A DNA stretch of 64,000 bases from Sinotaia quadrata (lineage: Eukaryota > Mollusca > Gastropoda > Architaenioglossa > Viviparidae): contig CM054181.1 in assembly GCA_028829895.1 (NCBI GenBank), positions 45,376,759 through 45,440,758 of the forward strand, read 5' to 3'. This document shows positions 23,080-55,990 of the stretch, piece after piece. The position numbers were made by a program, and so were the translations under genes. Each line of letters starts with the position of its first letter. Positions within the stretch are counted from its first letter, which is position 1. The notes under the pieces are model-generated. The model saw nothing but the letters and a program-made list of their open reading frames with translations, made no database searches and had not been told where the DNA came from.

Positions 23080-23992
23080 CATGAGGGAATGGGTGTGTGG
23101 GCATTTTAGATTTTTTTGTACGGGGGACCAGCATTTGACGTCACTCCACTGTCTATTACCGTTTATGAATATTGAATTTCATACAAGATACTGAAAGTAT
23201 AAAGAGATTTAATACCAGGCGTGCTGGTGTGTATTTTCTTTCTTTCGAAATCACCCAATGTTCACCATCTTTTCCGTACTGAGAAGCGTCCAAATCGTCT
23301 CCCCTGGAGATAAACGATTCTGATGAATAATATTTATGCAGCAGCATGATAATATCTGTTTGCTTACGGTAAGATCGTGTGTATGTATACATATAGTACA
23401 GTATTGTTATTTTCACCGTGATCACGCTTGATAGCTCGTGCCGTTAGAAGATAACCACTGCCACAATGACGCGCGTGTTGACAGAGTAAAGGGAGGGAAC
23501 TGTCTTGGTCGCTTTTAAAGAAAACTCTCATGTTTGCTGCTTTTCTTATTGAATATGTACGTCATTGGGGATGCACTTGATACTGCTTGTATGACGCAGA
23601 GTTTACTGTTAAGGCAATTAAAAAAAATAATTAGAGAGAGAAAAAAAGAGAAAGAGCGGGAAGGGGAAAACATACCTTGAAAAAAATCTGTCAGGTGATT
23701 TCTGAGAACATCGTGAAGATGAAAGGTCTACTCAGTACTGCAAGGCCCCCCCCCCACTCCCGACAGAGGGCGGTTGAGGGTGTGCGCCAAATAGGTGCGA
23801 CCTGTTTCACCCCCTTCCGCCAGCCCTCCTGCCCTCCACCTCACAGATATTTGTCAGTAACGTGTAAATTCACTGCCTAGTCGTACTTTGGATTTTCAGG
23901 ATTCTTCCTGTCTAGTTCCATTGAAAAAAGTATGTGATTGTTTTATCCATCGATCTGTAAGTGGGCGTTTGCCATTTGCTAGTTCTGAGTAC

Positions 23993-24108
23993 TAGTTAAA
24001 TTTTATCTATTTGTTTTCTAAGAGGTGCATTTTCTTCACGTATTTATATTTAGCTAAATTTTATCTATTTGTTTTCTAAGAGGTGCATTTTCTTCACGTA
24101 TTTATATT
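23993..24108. repeat. Direct duplication, about 57 bp, two copies
   Basis: The segment containing TTTTATCTATTTGTTTTCTA and AGAGGTGCATTTTCTTCACG occurs twice in tandem. It borders the LINE fossil on its right. The preceding 23080-23990 shows no supported gene. Confidence 0.9.
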
Positions 24109-24114
24109 CGTAAT

Positions 24115-24490
24115 CAAGAGTAAGTCCCGCCTTCTTTTGCTAGTTTATCAGCTTTTTCATTACCTGGTATATGTATTGGTATCCAAATTATTTTAATCTC
24201 GTTACCTTTATCATTTATTTTTATGAATCTGGTTTAATATTGTATAGCTAATATCTGGTCTTCTCCCGCTATGAATTTAGAGTGCAGCTACTTTCGAGTG
24301 TCAGTGGCTCTGAGACAATTACTTTAACGGGGTTTGTTTTTCATTGCCTGGGTGACATCTATCAGAATAGCAGTCATTTCAATTGTGAATACTGAAGTGT
24401 TATCCTAAATCTTAGACTAGTATCTGAGTTATTAGGTATCTATACCCGTACCCCAGTCTTGCCTGTTAATAGGTGAAGTAAACCGTCTGT
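24115..24490 (-). pseudogene. LINE RNase H domain fossil
   Basis: Read on the minus strand, broken frames give YTDG near 24480, then SLRFRITLQYSQLK (corrupted SVFTAE region) and MSPRQ*KTNPVKVIVSEPLTL, and finally IIWIPIHIPGNEKADKLAKE near 24125-24190. The order TDG - AE - SDS - GHxGIxGNExAD is that of the RNase H domain in I/Jockey-type non-LTR retrotransposons. Several in-frame stops and frameshifts show it is dead. No reverse transcriptase part was found nearby; 24490-25140 is otherwise unassigned. Confidence 0.7.
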
Positions 24491-25138
24491 GTATACCCTT
24501 ATCCAGTTTGCAAGTTTGTCATCTATGAGTTCAAGAAACAGATTTTTTAATTAGTTCTGGAAACTAATTTTTATAAAAATTTTCAAACTATCTATTTGTT
24601 CTGGCGGCAATTGCCACCAGTGCGTAGCTGGTAGATAGTTCGAAACAGGTTATATTATATATTTAATAAAAAATATTAAACAAGATATTATATTCACTTA
24701 AGAAAAAGAAGCAAAATAATATTACTCATATGTATGCAAGATGGCAAAGGTATCAGCCAAATCAGTCAGTCTGGCTATCTAGTTCTCAATTCGAAATACT
24801 TCTTCTGCTCATTTTCTTTTTTTCTTGAATAAACACAGAGTGCTCATTTCGGAAGTCAAGTACTCTTGCCTGGATTTTGCAGGTTGTTCAGTGTTCATTG
24901 TATAATAGATAAGAGTTTAGGCATATTTTTTTTTTATCTTTTGAACTTGCCGAGCTGCGACCACTGTAGAATGGCGATTCTCTCATGTCGACCTGGTCAT
25001 TCAGGCTAAATATCTGGCGAATTATTACAACTTGACCTACTAGACCGGCCAAATTGAATATCGCCAGAGCCTTCGTGCAAGAGAGGCTAACAGCGAGATG
25101 TATAAACGCAAGATCTAAAGTCTGGTCTACTTGCACCA

Positions 25139-25322
25139 GTTTGACAGTAGATTCTAGCCCTGACAGTCCGAGAAATAATTGAAAATTAGGCGGCCTTGCG
25201 TGTTTGACGGTAGATTCTAGCCCTGACAGTCCGAGAAATAATTGAAAATTAGGTGGTCTTGCGTGTTTGACAGTAGATTCTAGCCATGACAGTCCGAGAA
25301 ATGATTAAAAATTAGGCGGCCA
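25139..25322. repeat. Tandem repeat, about 63-bp unit, 2.9 copies
   Basis: Copies begin TTTGACAGTAGATTCTAGCC and continue CTGACAGTCCGAGAAATAAT. Non-coding. Confidence 0.9.
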
Positions 25323-25590
25323 CATCTCGTATCGTCACAAACCGCACTCTCCTGTCTGCACTCCCCTGTCTGCACCCATCTGGCAAGCGTGTCCGACCAC
25401 TTCCTTCGCATTTTGTATGAATGTTGTTTATGTTGTTTATGTTGTTTATGTTTCTTCGTTTTCTGTTGGGTTCCCCTCCATGACTTACAGTTTCAAAGAA
25501 ATTAAATATCTCATATCTTTCTCAAGAACGTCCAAGCTAGATGTATCTTATTTGTCGTTCACTGTCCAGTTGACTTCACCTCATGATTGA

Positions 25591-26215
25591 AGTGGTTGGG
25601 GGTGTTTAGTATTGATATAACTTCTGTGATTGTGGTTGTTTTAGTATTACTAGAACTTCTGTGATTGTGGGTGTTTTAGTATTGATATGACTTCTGTGAT
25701 TGTGGTTGTTTTAGTATTACTAGAACTTCTGTGATTGTGGGTGTTTTAGTATTGATATGACTTCTGTGATTGTGGGTGTTTTAATATTGATATGACTTCT
25801 GTGATTGTGGTTGTTTTAGTATTAATAGAACTTCTGTGATTGTGGGTGTTTTAGTATTGATATGACTTCTGTGATTGTGGGTGTTTTAGTATTGATATGA
25901 CTTCTGTGATTGTGGTTGTTTTAGTATTAATAGAACTTCTGTGATTGTGGATGTTTTAGTATTGATATGACTTCTGTGATTGTGGGTGTTTTAGTATTGA
26001 TAAAACTTCTGTGATTGTGGGTATTTTAGTATTGATAGGACTTCTGTGATTGTGGGTGTTTTAGTATTGATAAAACTTCTGTGATTGTGGGTGTTTTAGT
26101 ATTGATAAAACTTCTCTGATTGTGGGTATTTTAGTATTGATATGACTTCTGTGATTGTGGGTGTTTTAGTATTGATAAAACTTCTCTGATTGTGGGTATT
26201 TTAGTATTGATAGGT
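25591..26215. repeat. Minisatellite, 35-bp unit, about 18 copies
   Basis: Units of ATTGATATGACTTCTGTGAT followed by TGTGGGTGTTTTAGT. Variants (ATTACTAGAA, ATTGATAAAA) are interleaved rather than clustered, which suggests repeated block duplication. Confidence 0.95.
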
Positions 26216-26720
26216 GTGGCTCTTGGGCCTATCTTCTCATGATTTCATTAAAATTATTATCAATAATAATATCTTAATTCGTAATAATATTTTAAACCAT
26301 AATAATAATTTAAGTAATAATAGTGTTTCGAATTTATTGCTTTAAATCATTATAAAAATCATATACTTAAATTATTTCTTTGAAACTCTACCCTCATTTC
26401 CATGATGATATCCATGAACTTGATTATGTATTTATGTTATTGACTGCTCATGTCTATGCTAGGATAAACTGAATGATTGTCCAGTGTTAATTGAACATTG
26501 TTGTGAAGTGATGTAAATGTCAATGCTCTTTGATTATATTCATATGTTATATATTTGATTGTTGATTTAATAAATTTATTGTTAAATTTATTGACTTTCT
26601 TTCACATATTGATAACCATATGTTGGAAAAATAGTGGGTGGATGGGGGCTCTCCAAATATAGATTAAAAACGGATTTGTCTTCTCCTTTAGTAAGAAGTT
26701 TTCCCCTTACTGGAAAGATT
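26212..26720 (+). repeat. Dispersed repeat, copy 1
   Basis: About 500 bp, AT-rich. The part from about 26385 matches 53700-54040 on the same strand and 57500-57820 on the opposite strand; shared landmarks include AACATTGTTGTGAAGTGATG and TTATTGTTAAATTTATTGAC. The first 170 bp instead resemble 43238-43450. No ORF or inverted ends were recognised, so the class (SINE, MITE or LINE tail) is open. Confidence 0.75.
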
Positions 26721-27460
26721 GTGTGATGGTAAATGTTTTTGATGTTGTGAAAGAGATAAAACATTTTTTAATGTCCTATCCCTTTTTAATAGTCTGTTTT
26801 AATTTTTAACTTAACAAAATTTTAATCATATCTACCTGAGTTTTCATCATGTTTATCTGGACTGTCCCGCCGTGAGATATATATTGTTGATTTGGCGTAA
26901 AAATACAAACAAACTAACCAAAGCACTCACTGACTAGGAACACTGCACGTTATCAAGTGACACACACAATTGGCTATCGGCTATCAAGTTTAAATAGGTA
27001 ATTGTATTTCCTCTCCCATTAAATTAGCTATGATTAAAGAAATCAGAAAACATGCAGTAAATACTTGAATATTTTATTTACGGAAATCGGCGTATTTTGT
27101 TGCAGATTTGGAAACGTAATAATTATGAGACAGACCATGCTGACGTCGCGTATTGCAAAGAGAGGAAACAGCACAAAGAGACAGATGTTCCTGGCTGTTG
27201 AAAAGGGACTAGACCATAAATCTCAGACAAGGTATAGTACTGGATGTTTTCTAACATTTCGTATTTAGTACTATACCTTTCAAAACAGCTTCAGAAGATA
27301 AATAAAACACTAACTTTCTGTGTTTTAAACGATTACAAGGAAAGTAATGGATCCAGTTTACCAAAGAAGGCCACACACTTAGTACTTTTTAGATTTATTG
27401 GCAATATACAAAAATAAAAAAGATTAAAAGAAAGGTCACCATGCTCTGGGTTTGAAGTAT
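26720..27460. other. Intergenic stretch, no gene seen
   Basis: AT-rich sequence with one short uncharacterised ORF (27065-27268, plus) that has no recognisable motif and no repeat structure. I see nothing to annotate with confidence. Confidence 0.6.
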
Positions 27461-27464
27461 GAGA

Positions 27465-28195
27465 GTTGAATAGGATTGTTATTTGGAAATAGATTAAATA
27501 ACATTTTCATCTAGAGAGAAATTGAATAGGATTGTTATTTGGAAATAGATTAAAAAAGATTGTCATCTAGAGAGAAGTTGAATAGGATTGTTATTTGGAA
27601 ATAGATTAAATAAGATTGTCATCTAGAGAGAAGTTGAATAGGATTGTTATTTGGAAATAGATTAAATAACATTTTCATCTAGAGAGAAGTTGAATAGGAT
27701 TGTTATTTGGATATAGATTAAATAAGATTGTCATCTAGAGAGAAGTTGAATAGGATTGTTATTTGGAAATAGATTAAATAAGATTGTCATCTAGAGAGAA
27801 GTTGAATAGGATTGTTATTTGGAAATAGATTAAATAAGATTGTCATCTAGAGAGAAGTTGTATAAGATTGTTATCTGGGAGAGAAGTTGATAAGATTGTT
27901 ATCTGGGAGAGAAGTTGATAAGATTGTTATCTGGGAGAGAAGTTGATAAGATTGTTATTTGGGAGAGAAGTTGATAAGATTGTTATCTGGGAGAGAAGTT
28001 GATAGGATTGTTATTTGGGAGAGAAGTTGATAAGATTGTTATCTGGGAGAGAAGTTGATAAGATTGTTATTTGGGAGAGAAGTTGATAGGATTGTTATCT
28101 GGGAGAGAAGTTGATAAGATTGTTATCTGGGAGAGAAGTTGATAAGATTGTTATCTGGGAGAGAAGTTGATAAGATTGTTATTTGGGAGAGAAGG
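27465..28195. repeat. Two-tier minisatellite: 56-bp dimers, then 28-bp monomers
   Basis: The left block (27465-27862) has about seven 56-bp units. The right block (27863-28195) has about twelve 28-bp units (GAAGTTGATAAGATTGTTAT plus CTGGGAGA). Each 56-bp unit splits into two diverged 28-bp halves of the same family, so the left block is a higher-order dimer array. Confidence 0.9.
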
Positions 28196-28685
28196 GAGAA
28201 TGTTACAAAGAGATGTGTATCGATTGGGTTCAAACATCTTCCTTATTCCGTTTTTTTCTCATTCTATTAATTTTAGAAATAAATATTCAATAATACGTAA
28301 TTTGTTTCTAATAGGTTCCATTATTTTTTATTGGAGTATTGGAGTATGTTACTTTGTTATAAACACTCTTGCTTTAATCTAAAGAAATATTCCAAGAATC
28401 AGTTGTCTTGTACTCTGAAAACTAAATGAAATGACCATTTTTAAATTAAAAAATAAACTAACCCCATTTCCTTTTAGAAAAATAATATGCTCCTTGTTGA
28501 GGAAGTCTTCTATACTTGTGTCTAATTAATTCACTCCATGCACCACTCTAACGAATGGTTTTTGAAAGATGAAACTAGATCAAGAAATGCAAGACTCTTT
28601 ATATTTTAGTAACGAAACAAAACAAAACAAATACATGACATAATGATTATAGCGCGAAATCGCCCCGGCCGTTGTCAAGATACCA
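28196..28685. other. Region downstream of gene B, no gene seen
   Basis: AT-rich sequence between the minisatellite and the gene B polyadenylation signal. A 71-codon plus-strand ORF near 28167-28382 shows no domain. Confidence 0.6.
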
Positions 28686-28691
28686 TTTATT
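28686..28691 (-). terminator. Gene B polyadenylation signal
   Basis: AATAAA on the minus strand, 80 nt after the gene B stop codon. The distance fits a short 3' UTR. Confidence 0.65.
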
Positions 28692-28770
28692 TTTTGGGTC
28701 ATTCGCATGCTGCTTTCGCCTTTTCAGCGAGAAGACAATCCCGACTCGTTCGTTGGACGGTCTAAAGGTG

Positions 28771-49533
<20,763 letters not shown>

Positions 49534-49631
49534 TTTTGACGTTGTTTGTGTGAACGTGGTCGTAGCCTTTATCTCGCTGAAGAGAACTAAGAGTGTCTAT
49601 AGGGCTATTCACGGCCTCATGCAACCAACGC

Positions 49632-49663
49632 TTTTATATCGCCACTGCAGGGTACATTATTGG
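49632..49663 (-). promoter_or_regulatory. Gene B core promoter: TATA box and CCAAT box
   Basis: On the minus strand TATAAAA occupies 49638-49632, about 100 nt before the ATG, with CCAAT at 49663-49659. The context GCGATATAAAAGCG and the following GGTTGCAT recur in gene A. Transcription would start near 49605, leaving a 5' UTR of about 70 nt. Confidence 0.72.
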
Positions 49664-49749
49664 CCCAACCCAAAGCAGTTTAAGAAGAGTTGCTGCGCTT
49701 GTGTCTTACCACCTGACTGTCACAAGCCAATCAATCGTGAAATTTAAAG

Positions 49750-52700
49750 ACAATCCATTTCTTTAGAGAGCACTGTATAATTAGAAGTGTATTCGAGATT
49801 AAGACTTTTGTGGACAGCACAGATGAACTATGTTCATTGTGGTATTTATCTGTTAATGTAACCAAGGTAATCAGAAACTGATGTCAGTTAGGGGTCGCAT
49901 GGCTTTGCAACATGGAGGATGCTTTTACAAGTTACAAGTCTGTCCAGGTAACGTTTTATTTGGTGGGATGTTTCATGAGATAAAATGTATATTACCTGTA
50001 TCTCTCGAAAAATAACATAACAATTTTAATGTAAAGACTGATATGTAAAATATAACACAATGTAAATTCTTGGGTAGCAAAGGAGATGTTATTTATTATG
50101 GACATAAAAATAGAAATTCTGATTGATGATTATTTCACTTCTACAATTAAAAGTACTGTAGCAAACCACATCTGATGCTTTGAACAGTAGCCTACGATTA
50201 TAGGTGTAACAGTTCCCTGTGACTGAAATATCAATTATAAACACTTTAATTTGACAGCATGAAGCGACTCTACACGAAAACAATTGTTTGGTATCCCGCA
50301 GTCACTGACAATAAACTTTTTACTTAACCTGACTGACTGACAGGGGTGGAAAAGAAGCGACAGCAGATTGACCTCCCATTATCTTACTATGACGTCACAG
50401 ACTTGTCAGAATGCATAATGAATTTTTCCTCAGGCGAAACTCGGATTATACCTGCTATGAATGATTTGTTTGCAAATTAACTTAATTTACAAAACGCATT
50501 AAAAAAAAAAATTCTGCTTATTTATAAATCTGTTAATTAAGGACACAGAACATAGAGAAAATAACAAAAACTCTCTCAGCACACCGGGATCTGTGTGAAA
50601 AGAATCTTCTAGAGTCTAGACTGTGACTAAGCTTCAGTATGGCTGCAGTATTTCTTCTGTCGCAATGAATTAAGATGCAGTGCACACATGAAAACCCCAA
50701 AATAGCATCACATTTACCCTATTGTACAGCGTGCCTGTATTAATTAATTCCATCTTACATTGATCCTGAAATTGCCAGGAAAGTCTTGAATATTTCTGAT
50801 AACATAAGAATAAAGATGGGGGTGGGCCATAGATTTGAAATTAACAACAAATGTCAAATAGCTTACATTTCAGAATTGACATGTTTTGAAGACCATAGAC
50901 GTCAAAACGTCCGGAAATTGTTGGCAAATTTATGGAAGAACAAAGTTGTCAAAATAACTGAGATTTTCAGAAGGGTTATACATAAATATAACCCGGGAGT
51001 ATTGAGAATTTCTGAAGAGCTTGGATGTCAAAACAAAGGGAAATTGGTGAGAGCATATTGGAGGGCGTAGCAGACATCCAGGCTTTTCTGACGTATCAGT
51101 GAGATCGGATCGCGTCATCTACCCATTTCAATGAGATGTCAGTCAGAACCACAGAATTTATCCTGGGCATTCTAGTGTTAATGCCATAAGACTCCACTGG
51201 TGCTGGACTGGGCTGACCAATAGAATGACGCGATTTTATTTGTACTGGCTTCAAAGGCTCAAGATGTATTATGATATGTTGATGATTATTATTATTATTC
51301 AAAACATATTGTTCACTTTCTGTTTGTGCGCCCGCAATCATGTTTGTGTAATTGTCTGAGTGATTATTTTGTGTGTAATCTTAAAGTGCCACGCATTCCA
51401 GGAAATTTGTTAGTAATTGTCTAAGCGCGGTGTTGTGTGCTTCTTTATTTATGTTTTTATTTGTGCTATGGTGTGTGCTCTTTTTATTTGTGCTATAGTG
51501 TGTGTTGTTTTTATATGTGTGTTGTTTTTATTTGTGCTATAGTGTGTGTTGTTTTTATTTGTGCTGTGTTGTACGCTGTGCATCAACTAGAGATTGAAGG
51601 ATTGAATATCGATACTTTCCAATCTATCTCTTTCATTCATTAAAAAAAAATCAATATCGAATAATTATACTTGTGACTAGCGAATTTTTGAACATTTCAC
51701 TTATAAAGAAAGTAAAAGATTTATGTAATTGCTTGTTTTAATGATCAATCACTTTATCGATTTCTTTGACAGAGTGCACAAAGAAATTATATGTAAGAAA
51801 TTTTAAATTTGTACTGAAAAACAGATTTTTTAAAAAGAGCAAAACTAAAAGAACATTTATTTTTATTCCAGAGTATGGATGTATTATTGTATAATTTTAT
51901 ATTGTAAAGAAAAAGAAATAGTATTTAATTCTGAATTGCTCTATTAAAATATTTGTTCATGTACAAAGACTGTCTTTCAATTTGCAACGTCGCACAAATT
52001 ACACTATCGGACTAGAATTTGAAACAAGAAGGCATTTTCTTGTCCACATTTCATATGATGTCAAATGCACATAAACGACAGCAAACCGACTAAAAAATAA
52101 ACAACAATGACGCCTACAACAGGTGTCCAGCACTTGCCTTCACATGCGGTTGTCGGTCTCGCCATTGTTGCAGTGTTTGGCGCGATGTTGGAACGTGCTT
52201 CAGATGCTGGTTGCGAATGCGTGATTTGAAATCTCGTCTGCCTTCAATTGTCTCACTGTTTGGTCTCACGGTATCAGCAGCTGTTTGTTCTCGACAGCGA
52301 TGTTAAGTCTTGAGAGCAAAGAACTGAGCGACCACTAGGTCCTCAAGGGATGTACTTTACTCACTGAAGATGTATTTTACTCATTGATCAATGATGTACT
52401 CTTCAAGGCAATGCACTGTATTCACTGCACGTATTACATGTGGTCTTTACGATGACTCAGTTACTCATTTACTTACCGTACAGTGATGTTGCCCTCAAGA
52501 CGATGTATTTTACTCATTAAAAATGATGTATTGTACTCAGTGTATTTGGTCTTCAATTTCTTTCGGACTTTTTAAATTAAAAATATCGTCAGCGCACGCC
52601 ACTTGCATGTGTATCGGGCTAATGAATATTGTTGCAGGATTTGTAAGTTGAGAATATGTGTAAGAGAGAAAGGAGTTTAGAGATGAAATATGTTTGAAGC

Positions 52701-52780
52701 TTAGTGCTGCCCTTGATTTGACTTTTGCAGAGGGGAGCATGCCTTTTGTGTTTTGTAACCCTGTATCCGCTTAGATGCCA
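49750..52780. other. Intergenic region upstream of gene B, no gene assigned
   Basis: AT-rich sequence. A 94-codon plus ORF at 50786-51070 has no recognisable domain. Short (TTTTATTTGTGCTATAGTGTG) repeats occur at 51460-51570. The stretch 52130-52560 has normal base composition and repeats GATGTATTTTACTCATT-like words but yields no protein match I recognise. Confidence 0.6.
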
Positions 52781-52785
52781 GTGAT

Positions 52786-53338
52786 TACTGTACTCTACCA
52801 GAACAGTTCGGTGTGTCTCCAGCATTGTTGTCAAACTTATGAGTAAACGTGTACTCTACCAGATCAGGTTGGTGTGTCTCCAGCATTGTTGTCAAACTTA
52901 TGAGTAAACGTGTACTCTACCAGATCAGGTTGGTGTGTCTCCAGCATTGTTGTCAAACTTATGAGTAAACGTGTACTCTACCAGATCAGGTTGGTGTGTC
53001 TCCAGCATTGTTGTCAAACTTATGAGTAAACGTGTACTCTACCAGATCAGGTTGGTGTGTCTCCAGCATTGTTGTCAAACTTATGAGTAAACGTGTACTC
53101 TACCAGATCAGGTTGGTGTGTCTCCAGCATTGTTGTCAAACTTATGAGTAAACGTGTACTCTACCAGATCAGGTTGGTGTGTCTCCAGCATTGTTGTCAA
53201 ACTTATAAGTAAACGTGTACTCTACCAGATCAGGTTGGTGTGTCTCCAGCATTGTTGTCAAACTTATGAGTAAACGTGTACTCTACCAGATCAGGTTGGT
53301 GTGTCTCCAGCATTGTTGTCAAACTTATGAGTAAACGT
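52786..53338. repeat. Minisatellite, 61-bp unit, about 9 copies
   Basis: Unit GTAAACGTGTACTCTACCAG plus ATCAGGTTGGTGTGTCTCCA and GCATTGTTGTCAAACTTATGA. Nearly identical copies except the first. Confidence 0.96.
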
Positions 53339-53662
53339 GATGCTGTAAATTGATTCTTGTGAAGTCTGTTCGAGAGCATGACGGAAATTGGGGCTTGAGT
53401 TGATCTAGAGAATTCACAAAGAGTTTTTAACATTCCTCATGGGTGCTTGGGTAGCACACGTGAAGATTCTGAAACATTCATCGTGATGTGCTTTGATAGT
53501 GCCTACGAAGTTCTGGACGATTCTCCATGGTGTGCTTTGTGAGTGTATCAAAGATTCTGGAATAGTTGTGTTGTGTGTCTAGGAAGTGGTGCATTGGACC
53601 GTCACAAAATAAAAAAGAAAGTGACTTGTTGCAAACTGCATGATTGTGAACATGTGCCAGCA

Positions 53663-54235
53663 ACAGCTGCCATCATTGAAAATGTTATGTAAATTGACTG
53701 TAATTATCTCTCTAAAACTCCACTCTCATTTAACAATATCTATGAACTTGGTTATGTATGTTAATTTGACTGCTGATGTCTATACTATGATAACTGAATG
53801 AGTGTTCAGAGTTTAATCAAACATTATTGTGAAGTGAAGTAAATGTCAACACTCTTTTGATTATATTCATATTTTTATATTTGACTGTTGATTTAATACA
53901 TTTATTGTTAAATTTATTAACCTTCTTGCACATATATTTAACTTTATGTTGTAGTAATAGTGATGGACGGGAGCTCGTTAAATATAAATAAAAGACAGAT
54001 TTGTATTACTCCTTTAGTAAGAAGTTTCCACCTGCAGAAACATTATACTTCAGTAAAACGACTCTCTTATTATTGTGTAAAGTTTTACAATACCCTTATA
54101 ATCAGTCAAGTGACAGAGATGTTGGCCTTGTGGGAGAATTAATAATAAGTATAAATTAAGATTCTTAATCACTTGTAATTACTTATGTGTTATTAATTAA
54201 GAAATAATAATCATAACGATTAAAGGATGCCCAGG
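53663..54235 (+). repeat. Dispersed repeat, copy 2
   Basis: About 570 bp matching the reverse complement of 57295-57865 along its whole length, from CAGCTGCCATCATTGAAAA to AAAGGATGCCCAG, and the central part of 26385-26720. The ends shared by copies 2 and 3 are good candidates for true element borders. Confidence 0.8.
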
Positions 54236-54239
54236 GTTG

Positions 54240-54530
54240 TCACATGTACACTATTGTGGTATTTAGAACTATGTACTTTATTAGTATACAGTATTGTGCT
54301 CTTTAAAACTGTAAACTTTACCAGTAATTGTGGTATTTAGAAATCTGTACTTTAGTAGTGTACATTATTGTGGTCTTTAGAATTATGTACTTTATTATTT
54401 ACATTAATTGTGGTATTTAGAACTATGTTCTTATTAGTGTTGAATATTGTGACATTTAGAACCCTAAACTTTATTATTGTGTATAATTGTGGTCTTCTAC
54501 TCCCTTTACTTATAGAACTGAACTGACGTA
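54240..54530. repeat. Degenerate repeat around ATTGTGGTATTTAGAA
   Basis: About six copies of a 35-60-bp unit ending in CTATGTACTTTATTAGTGTAC. It abuts the end of dispersed repeat copy 2. The region 54540-55300 shows nothing I can assign. Confidence 0.75.
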
Positions 54531-55299
54531 CTTTGGTATTCACTTGTGTGATTTTATGTGAATTGTCCGTGGAGAGTAACTTTTGATGTCATATATTGTT
54601 CCATACATGATGTAATAAAATTTGTCGTAATTTCGGTCTTTATGTTTGTTAAGTAGGCAGAAAGAACAGCGTTAAAAAAAATAATTGTAGGTCTAAGGTT
54701 TAAACCATTTCACTTTGATATGCCATTTTTGAAAACTAAATAAGTGAACAAAGCAGCTGCAAAATAAATAACTCTGACTATGGTTTAATAAATTAATTTG
54801 TTTAAATATTGAATTTCATCAACCATCGAGCATTTCCACAGAACTGCCAATGACGCGTGTGCAGATGTCGGTACTAATGTCTGTTTGACAGTGTTACCTC
54901 CCTTTGGTTGCGGGTCCTTTGTTACGTGCACGGCGTGATAGCAGTACACTTTTACCTCAAGGGGAGAGAATCAATGCATTTGATTACAAAGCGTCTGGGT
55001 GTTTATGAATATACCATGTCACGTCTTGTCCTTTAAGACAGACTGCACCTGTGCATGTTTTCGTCAGTAAGTAGCTATTCCTTATAAAAGTGTCTAACAT
55101 TCCACCACAGAAAATGTTTTTGGTTTGTTGGCAATAAACTCACCCCACCCCATCCCTCATGAATGCTTTTGGTCAATTGGGATACTTCAGCGATGTCTGT
55201 TCTTGGTCAATGATAATTTATTTGCTGATGACCAAAGTTATTTCAGAACGATGTCTTATGCTAGTAATGTAAGAATGATCGAATTTAAATCAATATAAA

Positions 55300-55990
55300 C
55301 CACACCTCTCTCTTCTTTGAATTTTCCTTACCTAACTCATTTAACATTGTCCCTTTATCTCTCTTTCTTTTTCCTTCCCACTATCTCTCTATCTTTCTAT
55401 ATTTATTACTCCCAGTATCTCTTTCCCAGATATTTGCTTTTCTCATTTTATTTCTATCCTTCTATTTTCAGCTCTTTTCGCATCCTCTTTTCCTTTCCCT
55501 GTCTCTTTATTGTTTTCCAACAGTCGTCATCACTTCGCTCCTTCCATTATATGTCTCTTTATAACTATCTCTCTTTCCATCCTAATATTTCTCTCTTTTT
55601 ACTTCCTTGTGTTTCTAATACTCTCACTCTGCATCGATATCATTCTGTCTGTCAGTCTATCACTTCATCCGTCATCTGTCTTCTTCCCTTCTCTCTCTTT
55701 CAATTTGGTTCATCATGTATAATTCCTTCTCTCTTATTTCTCCTCAGTCTCTCCTTTTCTACATCTCATTTCTACTTTAGTATCTCCCTCTCACGTTTTT
55801 CTCTCTCTCCTTTCAATTATCTATCAATATCATTTATCTTTCTATCTCTCACTTTTCCCTTTTGTATACGTAGTCCTCTATTACACTCTCTCTCATTCTT
55901 TTCAATGATCTGTCTCCATCCACTTATCTGTTTCTCGCTCACAACCCTCGTGTAATTAAGTGTCTGTCCTTTAACCAGATCTCTTTATCT
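55300..55990. repeat. Long pyrimidine-rich tract
   Basis: Nearly 700 bp dominated by T and C (CTCTCTTTC, TATCTCTC) on the plus strand, not a simple tandem repeat. ORFs of up to 212 codons through it are rich in Ser, Leu, Phe and Ile purely from this composition. The following 56000-57290 shows a short CCTTCCTTCC run and no supported gene. Confidence 0.85.

Noticed and set aside
22883..23194. Cys/Val- and Thr/His-rich ORFs over the GT arrays (also near 9.7, 10.8, 20.5, 29.3 and 58.5 kb)
   Set aside because: They are translations of dinucleotide repeats in several frames and strands.
50786..51070. 94-codon plus ORF
   Set aside because: Protein-like composition, but no recognisable domain, partner exon or promoter; not supported as a gene.
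55317..55955. 212-codon ORF rich in Ser, Leu and Phe
   Set aside because: It lies wholly in a pyrimidine-rich tract, and overlapping frames look alike, so composition explains it.
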